Made by a program: the position numbers and the translations under genes | Source of the DNA: Mycobacterium sp. GA-1199 | Lineage (GTDB): Bacteria > Actinomycetota > Actinomycetes > Mycobacteriales > Mycobacteriaceae | Reading direction: 5' to 3' | Length of the DNA: 64,000 nt | Assembly (NCBI RefSeq): GCF_001500045.1 | Contig: NZ_LQIX01000016.1 | Coordinates: 1 to 64,000 of the forward strand | The notes under the pieces: generated by a model | Told to the model about the DNA's origin: nothing | What the model saw: the letters and a program-made list of their open reading frames with translations, nothing else | Database searches by the model: none | In this document: positions 44,444 to 54,479 of the stretch, piece after piece | Numbering within the stretch: the first letter of the stretch is position 1 | How the letters are laid out: the number at the start of each line of letters is the position of its first letter

Positions 44444-46592
44444 TCGAGGGTGCGGGGGCGGGCTTGGGGTAGAGCAGGTTCAACGCTCCGAGATGGGCGG
44501 CGACGGCCACCAACGGCAGCGCCGCTGATACCGCGAGATTGTCGTCGGTGGCCTCGGTCCGCAGCGACGTCACGAAGTCGTCACTGAGCGGCGGTGGGGA
44601 ATGGACCGCACCGCCGGTGACCCTCGCACAGATCGCCTCGGCGTGGGTTTCGAGCACCTCCCTGGTCTGCGGATAAATCCCGTGCGGCGGGGGAACGACG
44701 TCGGCGATCAGTTCGGCGGCGGCGCGGAGCCTGACGGCCCGGTTTGCCGATCGCACCGCGGGCCCGCGAATATCGGTCGGCCCGCTACTCTCCGAAAGAA
44801 ACTGTCGCACTGCGTCATCCACGGTCCGCGTCGCCCGCAGCGCCTGCTGGCTCAGTGCGATCACCCGATCGTTGGCCTCCTCCGACGCCCCGCGGGTCAC
44901 CCGCAGGACCGCGGCGTTGAGGAACGTCGCGCCGACGGCGAACGCGTCGTCGATGGCCCGGCCCAGCCGGTTACCAACACCCCGAGGCCACAACAGGACC
45001 GACACGACCACTCCCACGAGCGCGCCGACCACGACGTCCTCGACGCGTATGAGGCCGACGCTCCAACCCGTCGGCGCGATCAAGTTGAAGATGATCAGCA
45101 CCATCATCGTGAAGGCGGCCTGGCCGGCGATGAAAGACGCCACCTCCGGAACGAAGGCCGATCCGAAAGCCACCAACGGCAACAGCATCCACATGACGAC
45201 CGGATCGACGCCGACGAGCTCGATGAGCCCGACGCCCAACAGAAACCCGATCGCGGTACCGGCGACGGCCCTTAGCATCCGCGTTCCGGTGGTCAGCGCG
45301 CTGCTGCGCAGTACCGACATCGCTCCGAGCACGACCCAGAATCCGTGCTCGAGGGGGAACAGGTGGGTGACGGCGACCGCCAGCGCCAACCCGAGGCCCG
45401 TGCGGATGCTGTTGCGCAACACCACCGCCCGGGTGGCGACGAACCCGCGGGTGATCGCAGCGACGGCGGTGGTCTCGGGCATCACCCAGTCCGCCGTCCC
45501 GGTCTTGGGGAGGCCACGGCCCAGCACCCGGGCCCACACGGGGCGGGCGTCGGCGGCTGCGGCATTGCGGATGATGCGGCCGGTGACCCCGACCGTCGCC
45601 GAAAACGTGCGACGCCCAAGGAGGTTGCGGCCCACGGCGATCGCGTCCGCGTCGTCAGAGGATGCGAGGATCTCGAGGATGTCCTCCCGGTAGCGGCCCT
45701 GGGCGATCTCGCGGAGTTCGGTGAGCGCGGCGTCCAGGTCGGCCGTGCGGGCGGCGCGGGTCGAGACGTCGGAGATCTGCAGTACGGCAGCCGAATCCCG
45801 CAGCACCCGGATCAGCGGGTGTTTCATATCGCCGAGGAGTCGCCCCGTGCCGTCGGTGATCCGGTCCGACAGCCAACCGAGGTCGTCGACCACCCGGACC
45901 AGGGCGCGGCTGCCCGCGGTGAGCGCGACGGGTCGGTAGTCGGCACTGAGGAACGTCTCCCACAGATGGTTCATCGCCCGGGTGACGTTCCTGGCCGGGG
46001 TGGTGCCCTGCAGACAGTCGGCCAGCCGGTCGCACACGCGGGCGGCACCGATGCGCAGCTCGTCGTGATGGCGCGGCGGCAGGAGGAACAGGGCGGCGGG
46101 CACACAGAACACGAGCGCTATGAGCCAGCCGAGCAGCCGATCGGGGATGGGCCCGGCGGGAGTACACGCGGGCAGCACGAACGTCATGAGCGTCGCGCGC
46201 TGCCCGGCGGCGATGATCTCGCTGAGCACCCCGAAGAACGTCACCACCACGCCGAGGACGAACATCGCCGCGACGCTGAGCCACGGATGCGGTGCCACCA
46301 GGGTGCCGAGCGTGATCAGGACGGCGCCGTTGAAGGCCAGCCCGAGGTAGGCCAGCGCGCGTGCCGGCCGGTTTCCCGGGAAGTCGACCAGGATCAGCAG
46401 CGCGACCGAACCGAAGATCGTGATCATCGGCGTCTGGGTCCCACCGCCGACCGCAAAGCTCACCGCGGCCGCGATCGGCAGCACGATGGCAGCCCGGAGC
46501 GCACGGCGCAGCGCGTCGAGTTCGGGATCGCGCCGTCGCAGACGGTCCTCCGCGTGGCGCCACACCGGGGCGACGACTTCAGTGAGCGACAA
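44424..46592 (-). CDS. FUSC-family membrane protein
   Basis: A 722-aa membrane protein with two blocks of about five or six membrane helices (about 30-175 and 385-540), each followed by a soluble domain. This is the duplicated layout of FUSC/YccS and aromatic-acid exporter proteins, consistent with efflux; the substrate is unknown. The likely start is TTG at 46592, 14 nt after the stop of a TetR gene on the same strand, so the pair forms a regulator-transporter operon. Its 3' end overlaps the pirin gene. Confidence 0.85.
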   Translation of the reverse strand: MSLTEVVAPVWRHAEDRLRRRDPELDALRRALRAAIVLPIAAAVSFAVGGGTQTPMITIFGSVALLILVDFPGNRPARALAYLGLAFNGAVLITLGTLVAPHPWLSVAAMFVLGVVVTFFGVLSEIIAAGQRATLMTFVLPACTPAGPIPDRLLGWLIALVFCVPAALFLLPPRHHDELRIGAARVCDRLADCLQGTTPARNVTRAMNHLWETFLSADYRPVALTAGSRALVRVVDDLGWLSDRITDGTGRLLGDMKHPLIRVLRDSAAVLQISDVSTRAARTADLDAALTELREIAQGRYREDILEILASSDDADAIAVGRNLLGRRTFSATVGVTGRIIRNAAAADARPVWARVLGRGLPKTGTADWVMPETTAVAAITRGFVATRAVVLRNSIRTGLGLALAVAVTHLFPLEHGFWVVLGAMSVLRSSALTTGTRMLRAVAGTAIGFLLGVGLIELVGVDPVVMWMLLPLVAFGSAFVPEVASFIAGQAAFTMMVLIIFNLIAPTGWSVGLIRVEDVVVGALVGVVVSVLLWPRGVGNRLGRAIDDAFAVGATFLNAAVLRVTRGASEEANDRVIALSQQALRATRTVDDAVRQFLSESSGPTDIRGPAVRSANRAVRLRAAAELIADVVPPPHGIYPQTREVLETHAEAICARVTGGAVHSPPPLSDDFVTSLRTEATDDNLAVSAALPLVAVAAHLGALNLLYPKPAPAPSTKGGEA

Positions 46593-46606
46593 CCCCGCTG
46601 CCCGCG

Positions 46607-47173
46607 CTAATCGACGTCGGGGACCGACGCGAACCGACCGTCGTGCAGGGCTTCACGCAATTCGCCGGAGATCCACCGCAACCCCTCCGGGTCGCGCGGC
46701 AACGTCGTCTGCTCGTAACCGACGAAGACATAGACCGCGCATTCGGCGAACAGCTGCGCCTGCCTCTTGTGCTGCAGGATTTCGAACGCCGACTCATACA
46801 AGATGTCGAAGCGCTGCTGGTCGACCGCGACCTGCACCTCGTGCACATGCGGGTCCAGCCTGCTCCACACCCGGATGGCGGCCTCGGCACTATGAGGAAG
46901 ATCCAGACCGGTCTGGAACAGGGCCTCGATGCGGCGGCGCGGGTCTGGCTCGTTGCGCACCGCTTCGATCACCCGCACGGTGCGCTCCTGCGTCCAGTGC
47001 GCGAGCAGCTCCCTGGTGTAGGCGGGCCAGTTCGGGAAGTAGTGGTAGAACGACCCGGTCGTCACGCCGAGGCGTTGACAGACCTCCGCGAGCTTCAGAC
47101 CGCCGTATCCCAGATCGGACAGGATCTCGATACCCACGTCGAAGTAACCGTCCCGCGATACGACGCTCCCCAT
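46607..47173 (-). CDS. TetR-family regulator of the FUSC operon
   Basis: A 188-aa TetR protein. N-terminal HTH: YGGLKLAEVCQRLGVTTGSFYHYFPN with the typical FYHYF recognition end. The C-terminal helical domain would bind a ligand. I start at ATG 47173 (MGSVVSRDGYFDVGIEI); the frame is open to 47296. It lies 14 nt upstream of the FUSC exporter gene and divergent to another TetR gene, so autoregulation and control of the exporter are likely. Confidence 0.88.
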   Translation of the reverse strand: MGSVVSRDGYFDVGIEILSDLGYGGLKLAEVCQRLGVTTGSFYHYFPNWPAYTRELLAHWTQERTVRVIEAVRNEPDPRRRIEALFQTGLDLPHSAEAAIRVWSRLDPHVHEVQVAVDQQRFDILYESAFEILQHKRQAQLFAECAVYVFVGYEQTTLPRDPEGLRWISGELREALHDGRFASVPDVD

Positions 47174-47301
47174 TACCTGGACATTAGTTCTAAGTCGGGC
47201 CGATTCTCTACGTCGAATTTCCCGGCCGCGAAAGCCCGCAATTTGCTGATAAAGGCAGGTCGGAACCCCCGGGAAAGCTGACGCCTGAAGGGCCAAGTGA
47301 C

Positions 47302-47955
47302 GTGTGGCACAATTTGACCGTGCCGCATACGGCGAGTAGAGGTCCGGGTCGTCCCCCCGCAGCGAAGGCTGCCGAGACGCGTGAGCGCATCATAGGAGCC
47401 GCGCGCGAGGTTTTCAGCGAACTCGGATACGACGCCGCGACCTTCCAGGCGATCGCGATTCGCGCGGATCTGACCCGCCCCGCGATCAACCACTATTTCG
47501 CCAATAAGCAGGTTTTATGGCGCGAAGTCGTGCAGCAGACCAACGCCGCGATAGTCAGCGCGGGTAAAGCGCGCGCACAAAACGAAAACAATCTGCTCGC
47601 CAGATTGTCGGCCTACTTCACCGCAGCGATGCAGGCGGACTCCGAAGATCGTTCGGCCGCAGCATTTTTGGTGACATCGGTGCTGGAGGCGCAGCGCCAT
47701 CCGGAACTCAGCGACGAGGAGCACGACTCGCTCAAGCACTCGCGCGAGTTCGTCGCCTGGGCGGTCAACGACGCGATCGCGCGCGGCGAGCTCGCCACCG
47801 ACACCGAGGTCGACTCGCTCGTCGAGATGCTGGTCGCGGTGATGTGGGGGATGGGTTTCTACGCCGGATTCGTCGGCAGCCACGACGAGCTCAAAGCGGT
47901 GGTCCGCCAATTCGAGCTGCTGATGTCCAACAACCTGTGGCGTCTGCAGTCCTGA
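47302..47955 (+). CDS. TetR-family regulator
   Basis: A 217-aa TetR protein with a basic Arg/Pro-rich leader and HTH YDAATFQAIAIRADLTRPAINHYFANKQVLW. GTG 47302 and GTG 47320 are both possible starts; the second gives a more usual N-terminus (VPHTASRGPGRPP). The position ahead of a UPF0677 methyltransferase and aldehyde dehydrogenase resembles the Rv0144 neighbourhood in M. tuberculosis. Targets unknown. Confidence 0.87.
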   Translation: MWHNLTVPHTASRGPGRPPAAKAAETRERIIGAAREVFSELGYDAATFQAIAIRADLTRPAINHYFANKQVLWREVVQQTNAAIVSAGKARAQNENNLLARLSAYFTAAMQADSEDRSAAAFLVTSVLEAQRHPELSDEEHDSLKHSREFVAWAVNDAIARGELATDTEVDSLVEMLVAVMWGMGFYAGFVGSHDELKAVVRQFELLMSNNLWRLQS

Positions 47956-47995
47956 CGTCGCGGTGACCTACCCCACTGCTCGATAGCCTGCCTAA

Positions 47996-48955
<960 letters not shown>

Positions 48956-48984
48956 TCTACCGCGCATCGGGCACCGAACCTCGC

Positions 48985-49045
48985 GCGAGCGACCGCGTTT
49001 GTACGCTGATTCGCGGCGTGTCGAGGGACGAACACGGTCGCTCGC
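48985..49045. repeat. REP-like intergenic inverted repeat
   Basis: Eleven-bp arms GCGAGCGACCG (48985-48995) and CGGTCGCTCGC (49035-49045) enclose 39 nt that include an inner ACGC/GCGT pair. It lies in the 193-nt gap between the methyltransferase and aldehyde dehydrogenase genes. There is no U-run, so it is more like a dispersed palindromic element than a terminator. Confidence 0.6.
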
Positions 49046-49148
49046 CCGCTTTGCGCGGGGTCCAGGTACATGGAGTGAGAGAGGCCTTCTGGGCGGCCCA
49101 ACCGGTTGGTTAGGATCGGGGCATTCCTCGGGTCAGGAAGGACTCCCC

Positions 49149-50549
49149 ATGACCACCGATATCGCCACGTCGACACAAGCCACCGAAGACATCCCCAGCA
49201 TCGTGCGCCGCCTGCGCGAGACCTTCAAGACCGGGCGCACGAGGGACATCGAGTGGCGCATACGGCAGCTCAAGGCGATCGAACGCCTCGCCGTCGAGAA
49301 CGAGGAGGCCATCGCCGCCGCGCTCGAACAGGATCTGGGGCGCAACCGCTTCGAGGCGTGGCTGGCCGACATCGCGAGCACCGCGGGTGAGGCCAAGGAC
49401 GCCGCGAAGAACGTCAAGAAGTGGACCAAGCGCCGGTACCGACTGCTGGAGATGTCGCAGCTGCCCGGCCGCGGCTGGGTCGAGTACGAGCCGTTCGGCA
49501 CGGTGCTGGTCATCGGCGCGTGGAACTTCCCGTTCGTGCTGACGCTCGGCCCGGCGATCGGGGCGATCGCGGCGGGCAACACCGTGGTCCTCAAGCCCTC
49601 GGAGGTCTGTCCGGCGTCGTCGGCGCTGATGGCCGAACTGGTGCCGCGCTACCTCGACTCCGACGCGATCGCGGTGGTCGAAGGCGACGGCTCCGTCAGC
49701 CAGGAGCTCATCGCGCAGGGGTTCGACCACATCTGCTTCACCGGCGGCACCGAGATCGGCCGCAAGGTCTACGAGGGCGCCGCACCGCATCTGACGCCGG
49801 TCACGCTCGAACTCGGCGGCAAGAGCCCGGTGATCGTCTCCGCCGATGCCGACATCGATGTCGCGGCCAAGCGCATCGCGTGGACGAAGCTGATCAACTC
49901 CGGGCAGATCTGCATCGCGCCCGATTACGTGCTGGCCGACGCGAAGATCCGCGACAAGCTGGTCGACAAGATCAAAGAGGCGGTGACGACGTTCGAGTCG
50001 GAGAACCCCGACGGCAAGCGCATCGTCAACGAGCGGCACTTCGGGCGGCTGACCGACGCGTTGGCCGCGACCAAGGGTGAGGTGGTCGTCGGCGGTGGTT
50101 CGGACGCGTCGAAGATCAGCATCCAGCCGACCGTCGTCGTCGATCCCGACCCGGCGGAACCGTTGATGACCGACGAGATCTTCGGCCCGATCCTGCCCGT
50201 CGTGACGGTCCAATCACTGGACGACGCAATCAGTTTCGTCAATTCGCGGCCGAAGCCGCTGGCGGCCTACCTGTTCACCAAGACCAAGAGCATCAGGGAA
50301 CGGGTGATCAAGGAGGTGCCCGCGGGCGGGATGGTGGTCAACCACCTGTTGTTCCACTTCGCCACCAACAAGCTGCCGTTCGGTGGCGTCGGGCCCTCGG
50401 GCATGGGCGCCTACCACGGCAAGTACGGCTTCGAGCAGTTCAGTCACAAGAAGACCGTGATGACCAAGCCGACCCGACCCGATGTCGGCGCGTTCATCTA
50501 TCCCCCGTATACAGAGAAGGCGCTGAAGCTCGCCAAACGCCTGTTCTAG
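49149..50549 (+). CDS. Aldehyde dehydrogenase (class 3-like, Rv0147 type)
   Basis: A 466-aa NAD(P)-dependent enzyme that oxidises aldehydes to acids, probably fatty aldehydes. Active-site Glu221 in LELGGKSP and Cys255 in SGQICIAPDY; Rossmann loop FTGGTEIG; no signal peptide. The C-terminal segment PPYTEKALKLAKRLF is like the class 3 membrane-associating end. RBS GGAAGGA precedes ATG 49149; the frame is open to 48999. The SDR gene follows after 61 nt. Confidence 0.93.
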   Translation: MTTDIATSTQATEDIPSIVRRLRETFKTGRTRDIEWRIRQLKAIERLAVENEEAIAAALEQDLGRNRFEAWLADIASTAGEAKDAAKNVKKWTKRRYRLLEMSQLPGRGWVEYEPFGTVLVIGAWNFPFVLTLGPAIGAIAAGNTVVLKPSEVCPASSALMAELVPRYLDSDAIAVVEGDGSVSQELIAQGFDHICFTGGTEIGRKVYEGAAPHLTPVTLELGGKSPVIVSADADIDVAAKRIAWTKLINSGQICIAPDYVLADAKIRDKLVDKIKEAVTTFESENPDGKRIVNERHFGRLTDALAATKGEVVVGGGSDASKISIQPTVVVDPDPAEPLMTDEIFGPILPVVTVQSLDDAISFVNSRPKPLAAYLFTKTKSIRERVIKEVPAGGMVVNHLLFHFATNKLPFGGVGPSGMGAYHGKYGFEQFSHKKTVMTKPTRPDVGAFIYPPYTEKALKLAKRLF

Positions 50550-50610
50550 CGGTTCCGGTGGCGCCCGGCGCATCTGATCCGAAACCGCAGAATGTTCAGA
50601 AAGGAACCCC

Positions 50611-51474
50611 ATGCCAGGAGTGCAGGATCGCGTCGTCGTCGTCACCGGGGCCGGAGGTGGGCTCGGGCGCGAATACGCGTTGACGCTCGCCAAGGAGGGC
50701 GCCAGCGTCGTCGTCAACGACCTCGGCGGTGCCCGTGACGGCACCGGTGCCGGCCACAACATGGCCGACCAGGTCGTCGCGGAGATCAAGGACGCCGGTG
50801 GCCGGGCCGTGGCCAACTACGACTCGGTCGCCGAGCCCGAGGGCGCCGAGAACATCATCAAGACCGCTCTCGACGAGTTCGGCAAGATCGACGGCGTGGT
50901 TTCCAACGCGGGCATTCTGCGCGACGGCACGTTCCACAAGATGGAGTTCGCCAACTGGGACGCGGTGCTCAAAGTCCATCTGTACGGCGGCTACAACGTG
51001 ATCCGCGCGGCCTGGCCGCATTTCCGGGAGAACAGCTTCGGGCGCATCGTCGTGGCCACCTCGACCAGCGGCCTGTTCGGCAACTTCGGCCAGGCCAACT
51101 ACGGCGCCGCGAAGCTCGGCCTCGTCGGCCTGATCAACACGTTGGCCCAGGAGGGCGCGAAGTACAACATCAAGGCCAACGCCGTCGCCCCGATCGCGGC
51201 GACCCGGATGACGCAGGACATCCTGCCGCCGGAGGTGTTCGAGAAGCTGACGCCGGAATACGTTGCGCCGGTGGTGGCCTACCTGATGACCGAGGAACTG
51301 CCCGACACCGCCTCGGTGTTCATCGTCGGTGGAGGCAAGGTTCAGCGCACCGCGTTGTTCCAGAACGAGGGCATCACCTTCTCCGAGGTTCCCTCTGTCG
51401 ACGACATCGCCGCGAAGTGGGGCGAGATCACCGACCTGTCGGCGGCTCAGCGGGCGACCTTCAGCCTCGGCTGA
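50611..51474 (+). CDS. Short-chain dehydrogenase (Rv0148 / HSD17B4-like)
   Basis: A 287-aa SDR resembling the dehydrogenase domain of peroxisomal multifunctional enzyme 2, implying (3R)-hydroxyacyl-CoA oxidation. Cofactor loop TGAGGGLG (12-19), Asp in NDLGG favouring NAD, and catalytic YGAAK (Tyr164, Lys168) with Ser near 151-153. RBS AAAGGA precedes ATG 50611. The quinone oxidoreductase gene starts 5 nt downstream, so aldehyde dehydrogenase, SDR and this gene probably form one operon as in M. tuberculosis Rv0147-Rv0149. Confidence 0.94.
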   Translation: MPGVQDRVVVVTGAGGGLGREYALTLAKEGASVVVNDLGGARDGTGAGHNMADQVVAEIKDAGGRAVANYDSVAEPEGAENIIKTALDEFGKIDGVVSNAGILRDGTFHKMEFANWDAVLKVHLYGGYNVIRAAWPHFRENSFGRIVVATSTSGLFGNFGQANYGAAKLGLVGLINTLAQEGAKYNIKANAVAPIAATRMTQDILPPEVFEKLTPEYVAPVVAYLMTEELPDTASVFIVGGGKVQRTALFQNEGITFSEVPSVDDIAAKWGEITDLSAAQRATFSLG

Positions 51475-51479
51475 GTTCG

Positions 51480-52442
51480 ATGAAAGCGCTTGTCGCGCAG
51501 GAACTCACCGGGCCCTCCGGGCTGGTCTACACCGATGTCGAGGATGTCGGCGGCGAGGACGTCGTTGTCGTCGACGTCGGTGCGGCCGGGGTCAGCTTCC
51601 CCGACCTGTTGCTGCTGCGCGGCGAATACCAGCTGCGGCTCGAGCCACCGTTCGTGCCCGGCATGGAGGTCGCCGGGGTGGTGCGCTCGGCGCCGTACGA
51701 GTCCGAATACAAGCCCGGGCAACGGGTGACGGCGCTGTCCATGCTCGGCGGGTGGGCCGAGCAGGTGGCGGTGTCGCCCGACAGCCTGACGCCCACCCCG
51801 GACGGCCTCGATGACGCGCAAGCCGTTGCGCTGCTGGGTAACTACCAGACGATGTACTTCGCGCTGGCCAAGCGCGGTGCGCTGCGCCCAGGTGAGACGG
51901 TGCTGGTGCTCGGATCGGCAGGCGGCATCGGGGTGGCCGGCATCCAGATCGCGAAGGCGTTGGGCGCCAGGGTGATCGCGTTGGTGCACCGCCCGCACGC
52001 GAGAGAGTTCGTCGAGTCGCTGGGTGCGGACGTCGTGCTGCCGTTGACCGACGGATGGTTGAAGGCGGTCAAGGAGGCGACGGACGGCCGTGGCGTCGAT
52101 CTGGTGGTCGACCCGATCGGCGGTGACGCGTTCGACGATGCGATCCGCGCGCTCGCCGTGGAGGGCCGGCTGCTGGTGATCGGCTTTGCCGCGGGCGGTA
52201 TTCCGACGGTGAAGGTGAACCGGCTGCTGCTGCGCAACGTCGCGGTGATCGGTGTGGGCTACGGCGAGTACGTGAACCGCAAGCCCGGTTCGCAGTCGGT
52301 GTTCGAGTTCGGCGTGGCACAACTCGTCGAGGCCGGTCTTCGCCCGCCGCCGCCCATGCGCTATCCGCTGTCGAAGGGCGCCGACGCGTTGCAGGCGCTC
52401 GCCGACGGCGGGGTGCTGGGCAAGGTCGTGCTGGAGCCCTAG
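51480..52442 (+). CDS. NADPH:quinone oxidoreductase-like MDR enzyme (Rv0149 type)
   Basis: A 320-aa zinc-free medium-chain reductase. N-terminal GroES-like domain with FVPGMEVAGVV, NADPH-binding domain with VLGSAGGIGVAGIQIAKALGA-type dinucleotide loop, then DLVVDPIGGDAFDDAIR. It probably reduces quinones or enoyl compounds. ATG 51480 is 5 nt after the SDR stop. The last G of its TAG is the first base of the next gene's GTG. Confidence 0.92.
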   Translation: MKALVAQELTGPSGLVYTDVEDVGGEDVVVVDVGAAGVSFPDLLLLRGEYQLRLEPPFVPGMEVAGVVRSAPYESEYKPGQRVTALSMLGGWAEQVAVSPDSLTPTPDGLDDAQAVALLGNYQTMYFALAKRGALRPGETVLVLGSAGGIGVAGIQIAKALGARVIALVHRPHAREFVESLGADVVLPLTDGWLKAVKEATDGRGVDLVVDPIGGDAFDDAIRALAVEGRLLVIGFAAGGIPTVKVNRLLLRNVAVIGVGYGEYVNRKPGSQSVFEFGVAQLVEAGLRPPPPMRYPLSKGADALQALADGGVLGKVVLEP

Positions 52443-53148
52443 TGGCGCCGCGCGCGTTGGCGTTCGACACGTTCGGCACGGTGGTCGACTGGCGTTCGAG
52501 CATCATCCGAGAGCTCGAGGAGTTCGGCGCAGCCCATGGCGTCCAACGGGACTGGGCCGCCTTAGCCGACGAGTGGCGGGCAGGCTATCCGCCCGCCATG
52601 GACCGGGTGCGCCGCGGTGAGCTGCCGTGGACCAAGATCGACGGTTTGCACCGCATGATCCTCGTCGAGCTGCTCGACGCAGCGGGCATCGAGGGCGTCG
52701 ACGCCGCCGCCGTCGACCACCTCAACCGGGCCTGGCACCGCCTGGACCCGTGGCCCGACGCGGTCGAGGGTCTCACCCGTTTGAAGGCCCGCTACCTCAT
52801 CACGACGCTGTCCAACGGCAACGTCTCGCTGCTGGCGAACATGGCCAGCGGGCGGGACTGCCGTGGGACTGCGTGATCTCCGCCGAGCTGTTCCGCCACT
52901 ACAAACCCGATCCCGAGGCCTACCTCGGATGCGCCGAACTGCTCGACGTCGCGCCCGCTGAGCTGATGCTGGTGGCCGCGCACGCCAGCGATCTGCGCGG
53001 CGCGAAGCGGGCAGGCCTGATGACCGCCTACGTCGACCGGCCGCTGGAATACGGAGCGGGCCGACGCCGCCCGTCGAAGATCGAGAACGGGGAGTTCGAC
53101 GTCATGGCAGCCGATTTCGTCGATCTGGCGGACCAGCTCGGGGCGTAG
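52442..53148 (+). pseudogene. (S)-2-haloacid dehalogenase-like HAD gene, frameshifted
   Basis: Frame 1 (GTG 52442 to stop 52876) encodes the HAD nucleophile motif FDTFGTVVDWR, the cap domain and LITTLSNGNVSLLANMA. Homology then continues in another frame with GLPWDCVISAEL, HYKPDPEAYLG, MLVAAHASDLRGAKRAG and AYVDRP. The switch is near 52846-52848: inserting one A into GCCAGCGG would restore the expected Lys codon and a 235-aa intact protein. The rest shows no other lesion, so it is a recent mutation or a sequence error. The enzyme family removes halide from 2-haloacids; some members have other substrates. Confidence 0.88.
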
Positions 53149-53160
53149 CGCGGTGGTGAT

Positions 53161-53203
53161 TTGTGAGTGAAAACGCTCGGACAGCGAACGGAATCACTCA
53201 CAA
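53161..53203. repeat. Intergenic inverted repeat TTGTGAGTGA/TCACTCACAA
   Basis: Ten-bp perfect arms (53161-53170 and 53194-53203) with a 23-nt loop that can pair internally (CGCTCG with CGAACG, one mismatch). It lies 13 nt after the dehalogenase stop and 22 nt before the methyltransferase GTG. It could be a mild terminator, an operator or a dispersed element. Confidence 0.55.
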
Positions 53204-53225
53204 GTCGCGGGGGTAGCGTGGAAGC

Positions 53226-53975
53226 GTGACCGATCCGTCGACATCATCGCTGCCGCCCGCGCTGCGTCGAGCGGTCGAGCTGTTCTCCGATCCGCCGACG
53301 CGTCTGGATCTCCGCGACGGCTACCTGGACCTGCTCGACGACGCGGCATCGCCGAACCAGGCTCCGCCCGAGAACAAGGGTCTGATCCAGACCGTGTGGG
53401 CCTCGGGTCCCGGGTCGATGTTCTACGACTACGCGCAGGGCCTCGCCCGCAGATTCGTGGGCGCATGGCAGTTGCCGATCGAGTGGCTCGACATCCCGAA
53501 GGGCGGTGTCGCGCTCGACATCGGAAGCGGGCCGGGCAACGTGACCGCCTCGCTGGCCCACGCGGCGGGACCCGAGGGGCTGGCGCTGGGCATCGACATC
53601 TCCAGACCGATGCTGGCGCGGGCCGTCAGCGCACAGGCCGGGCCCAATGTCGGGTTCCTGCGCGCGGACGCGCAGCGGCTGCCGTTCCGCGACGAGAGCT
53701 TCGACGCGGTGACGTCGCTGGCGGTGGTGCAACTCATCCCGGAGCCGTCCTCGGCGGTGTCCGAGATGCACCGCGTGCTGCGGCCCGGCGGCCGGATCGC
53801 GGTCATGGTGCCCACGGTCGGCAACGTGCCCCCGCCGTTGCGCTGGTTGTCGCGGGGCGGGGCGCGCTTCTTCGCCGAAGACGAACTGGGCGACCTGTTC
53901 GAACAACGCGGATTCGAGCGCGTGCGCACCAAGACCATCGGCAACATCCAGTGGGTGCGGGCGCAGCACCCGTAA
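53226..53975 (+). CDS. Class I SAM-dependent methyltransferase
   Basis: A 249-aa methyltransferase of the methyltransf_11 type. SAM motif I VALDIGSGPGNVTASL, acidic post-I GIDISRP, motif near FLRADAQRLPFRDESFDAVTS, and HRVLRPGGRIAVMVP. The N-terminal region (LFSDPPTRLDLRDGYLDLLDD) is typical of actinobacterial lipid-type methyltransferases, but the substrate is unknown. GTG start at 53226; the next gene starts 9 nt after the stop. Confidence 0.9.
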   Translation: MTDPSTSSLPPALRRAVELFSDPPTRLDLRDGYLDLLDDAASPNQAPPENKGLIQTVWASGPGSMFYDYAQGLARRFVGAWQLPIEWLDIPKGGVALDIGSGPGNVTASLAHAAGPEGLALGIDISRPMLARAVSAQAGPNVGFLRADAQRLPFRDESFDAVTSLAVVQLIPEPSSAVSEMHRVLRPGGRIAVMVPTVGNVPPPLRWLSRGGARFFAEDELGDLFEQRGFERVRTKTIGNIQWVRAQHP

Positions 53976-53984
53976 ATTCGACGC

Positions 53985-54470
53985 ATGAGCGCCGGTGGGA
54001 TCGTGCTTGTCGCGTTGGCCATCGCGGTCGGCATCGTCGGCATCGTGGTGCCGCTGCTTCCCGGCACGCTGCTGGTCTTCGGGGCGATCGCGGTGTGGGC
54101 AGTCGTCGAGAAAGAGACCACCGCGTGGGTGACGTTGGCCGTGGCGACGGTGCTGCTCGGCGCCGCGGCCCTGATCAAGTACACGTGGCCGGTGCGGCGG
54201 ATGCGCGAGGCCGATGTGCGCACCCCGAGCCTGCTGGCTGGCGGGGTGCTCGGCGTGATCGGCTTCTTCGTGATCCCCGTTCTGGGGCTGGCGATCGGCT
54301 TCGTGCTGGGTATCTATCTCGCCGAACTCACCAACCGCCACGACCGGCGCGCGGCGTGGACATCGACGAAGCACGCGCTCAAGGGCGTTGCCCTGTCGGT
54401 CGGCGTAGAAATGGCCGGCGCGCTGCTCGCCACCGTCGTTTGGGTCATCGGGGTGTACGTGACGCAGTAG
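53985..54470 (+). CDS. DUF456 membrane protein
   Basis: A 161-aa integral membrane protein with about four to five helices. It has the DUF456 opening GIVGIVVPLLPGTLLVFGAI and a Gly-rich segment LLAGGVLGVIGFFVIPVLGLAIGFVLG. Function unknown. It is spaced 9 nt from the methyltransferase gene and from the following luciferase-like gene, so probably in the same operon. Confidence 0.9.
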   Translation: MSAGGIVLVALAIAVGIVGIVVPLLPGTLLVFGAIAVWAVVEKETTAWVTLAVATVLLGAAALIKYTWPVRRMREADVRTPSLLAGGVLGVIGFFVIPVLGLAIGFVLGIYLAELTNRHDRRAAWTSTKHALKGVALSVGVEMAGALLATVVWVIGVYVTQ

Positions 54471-54479
54471 CTTGCAGGC

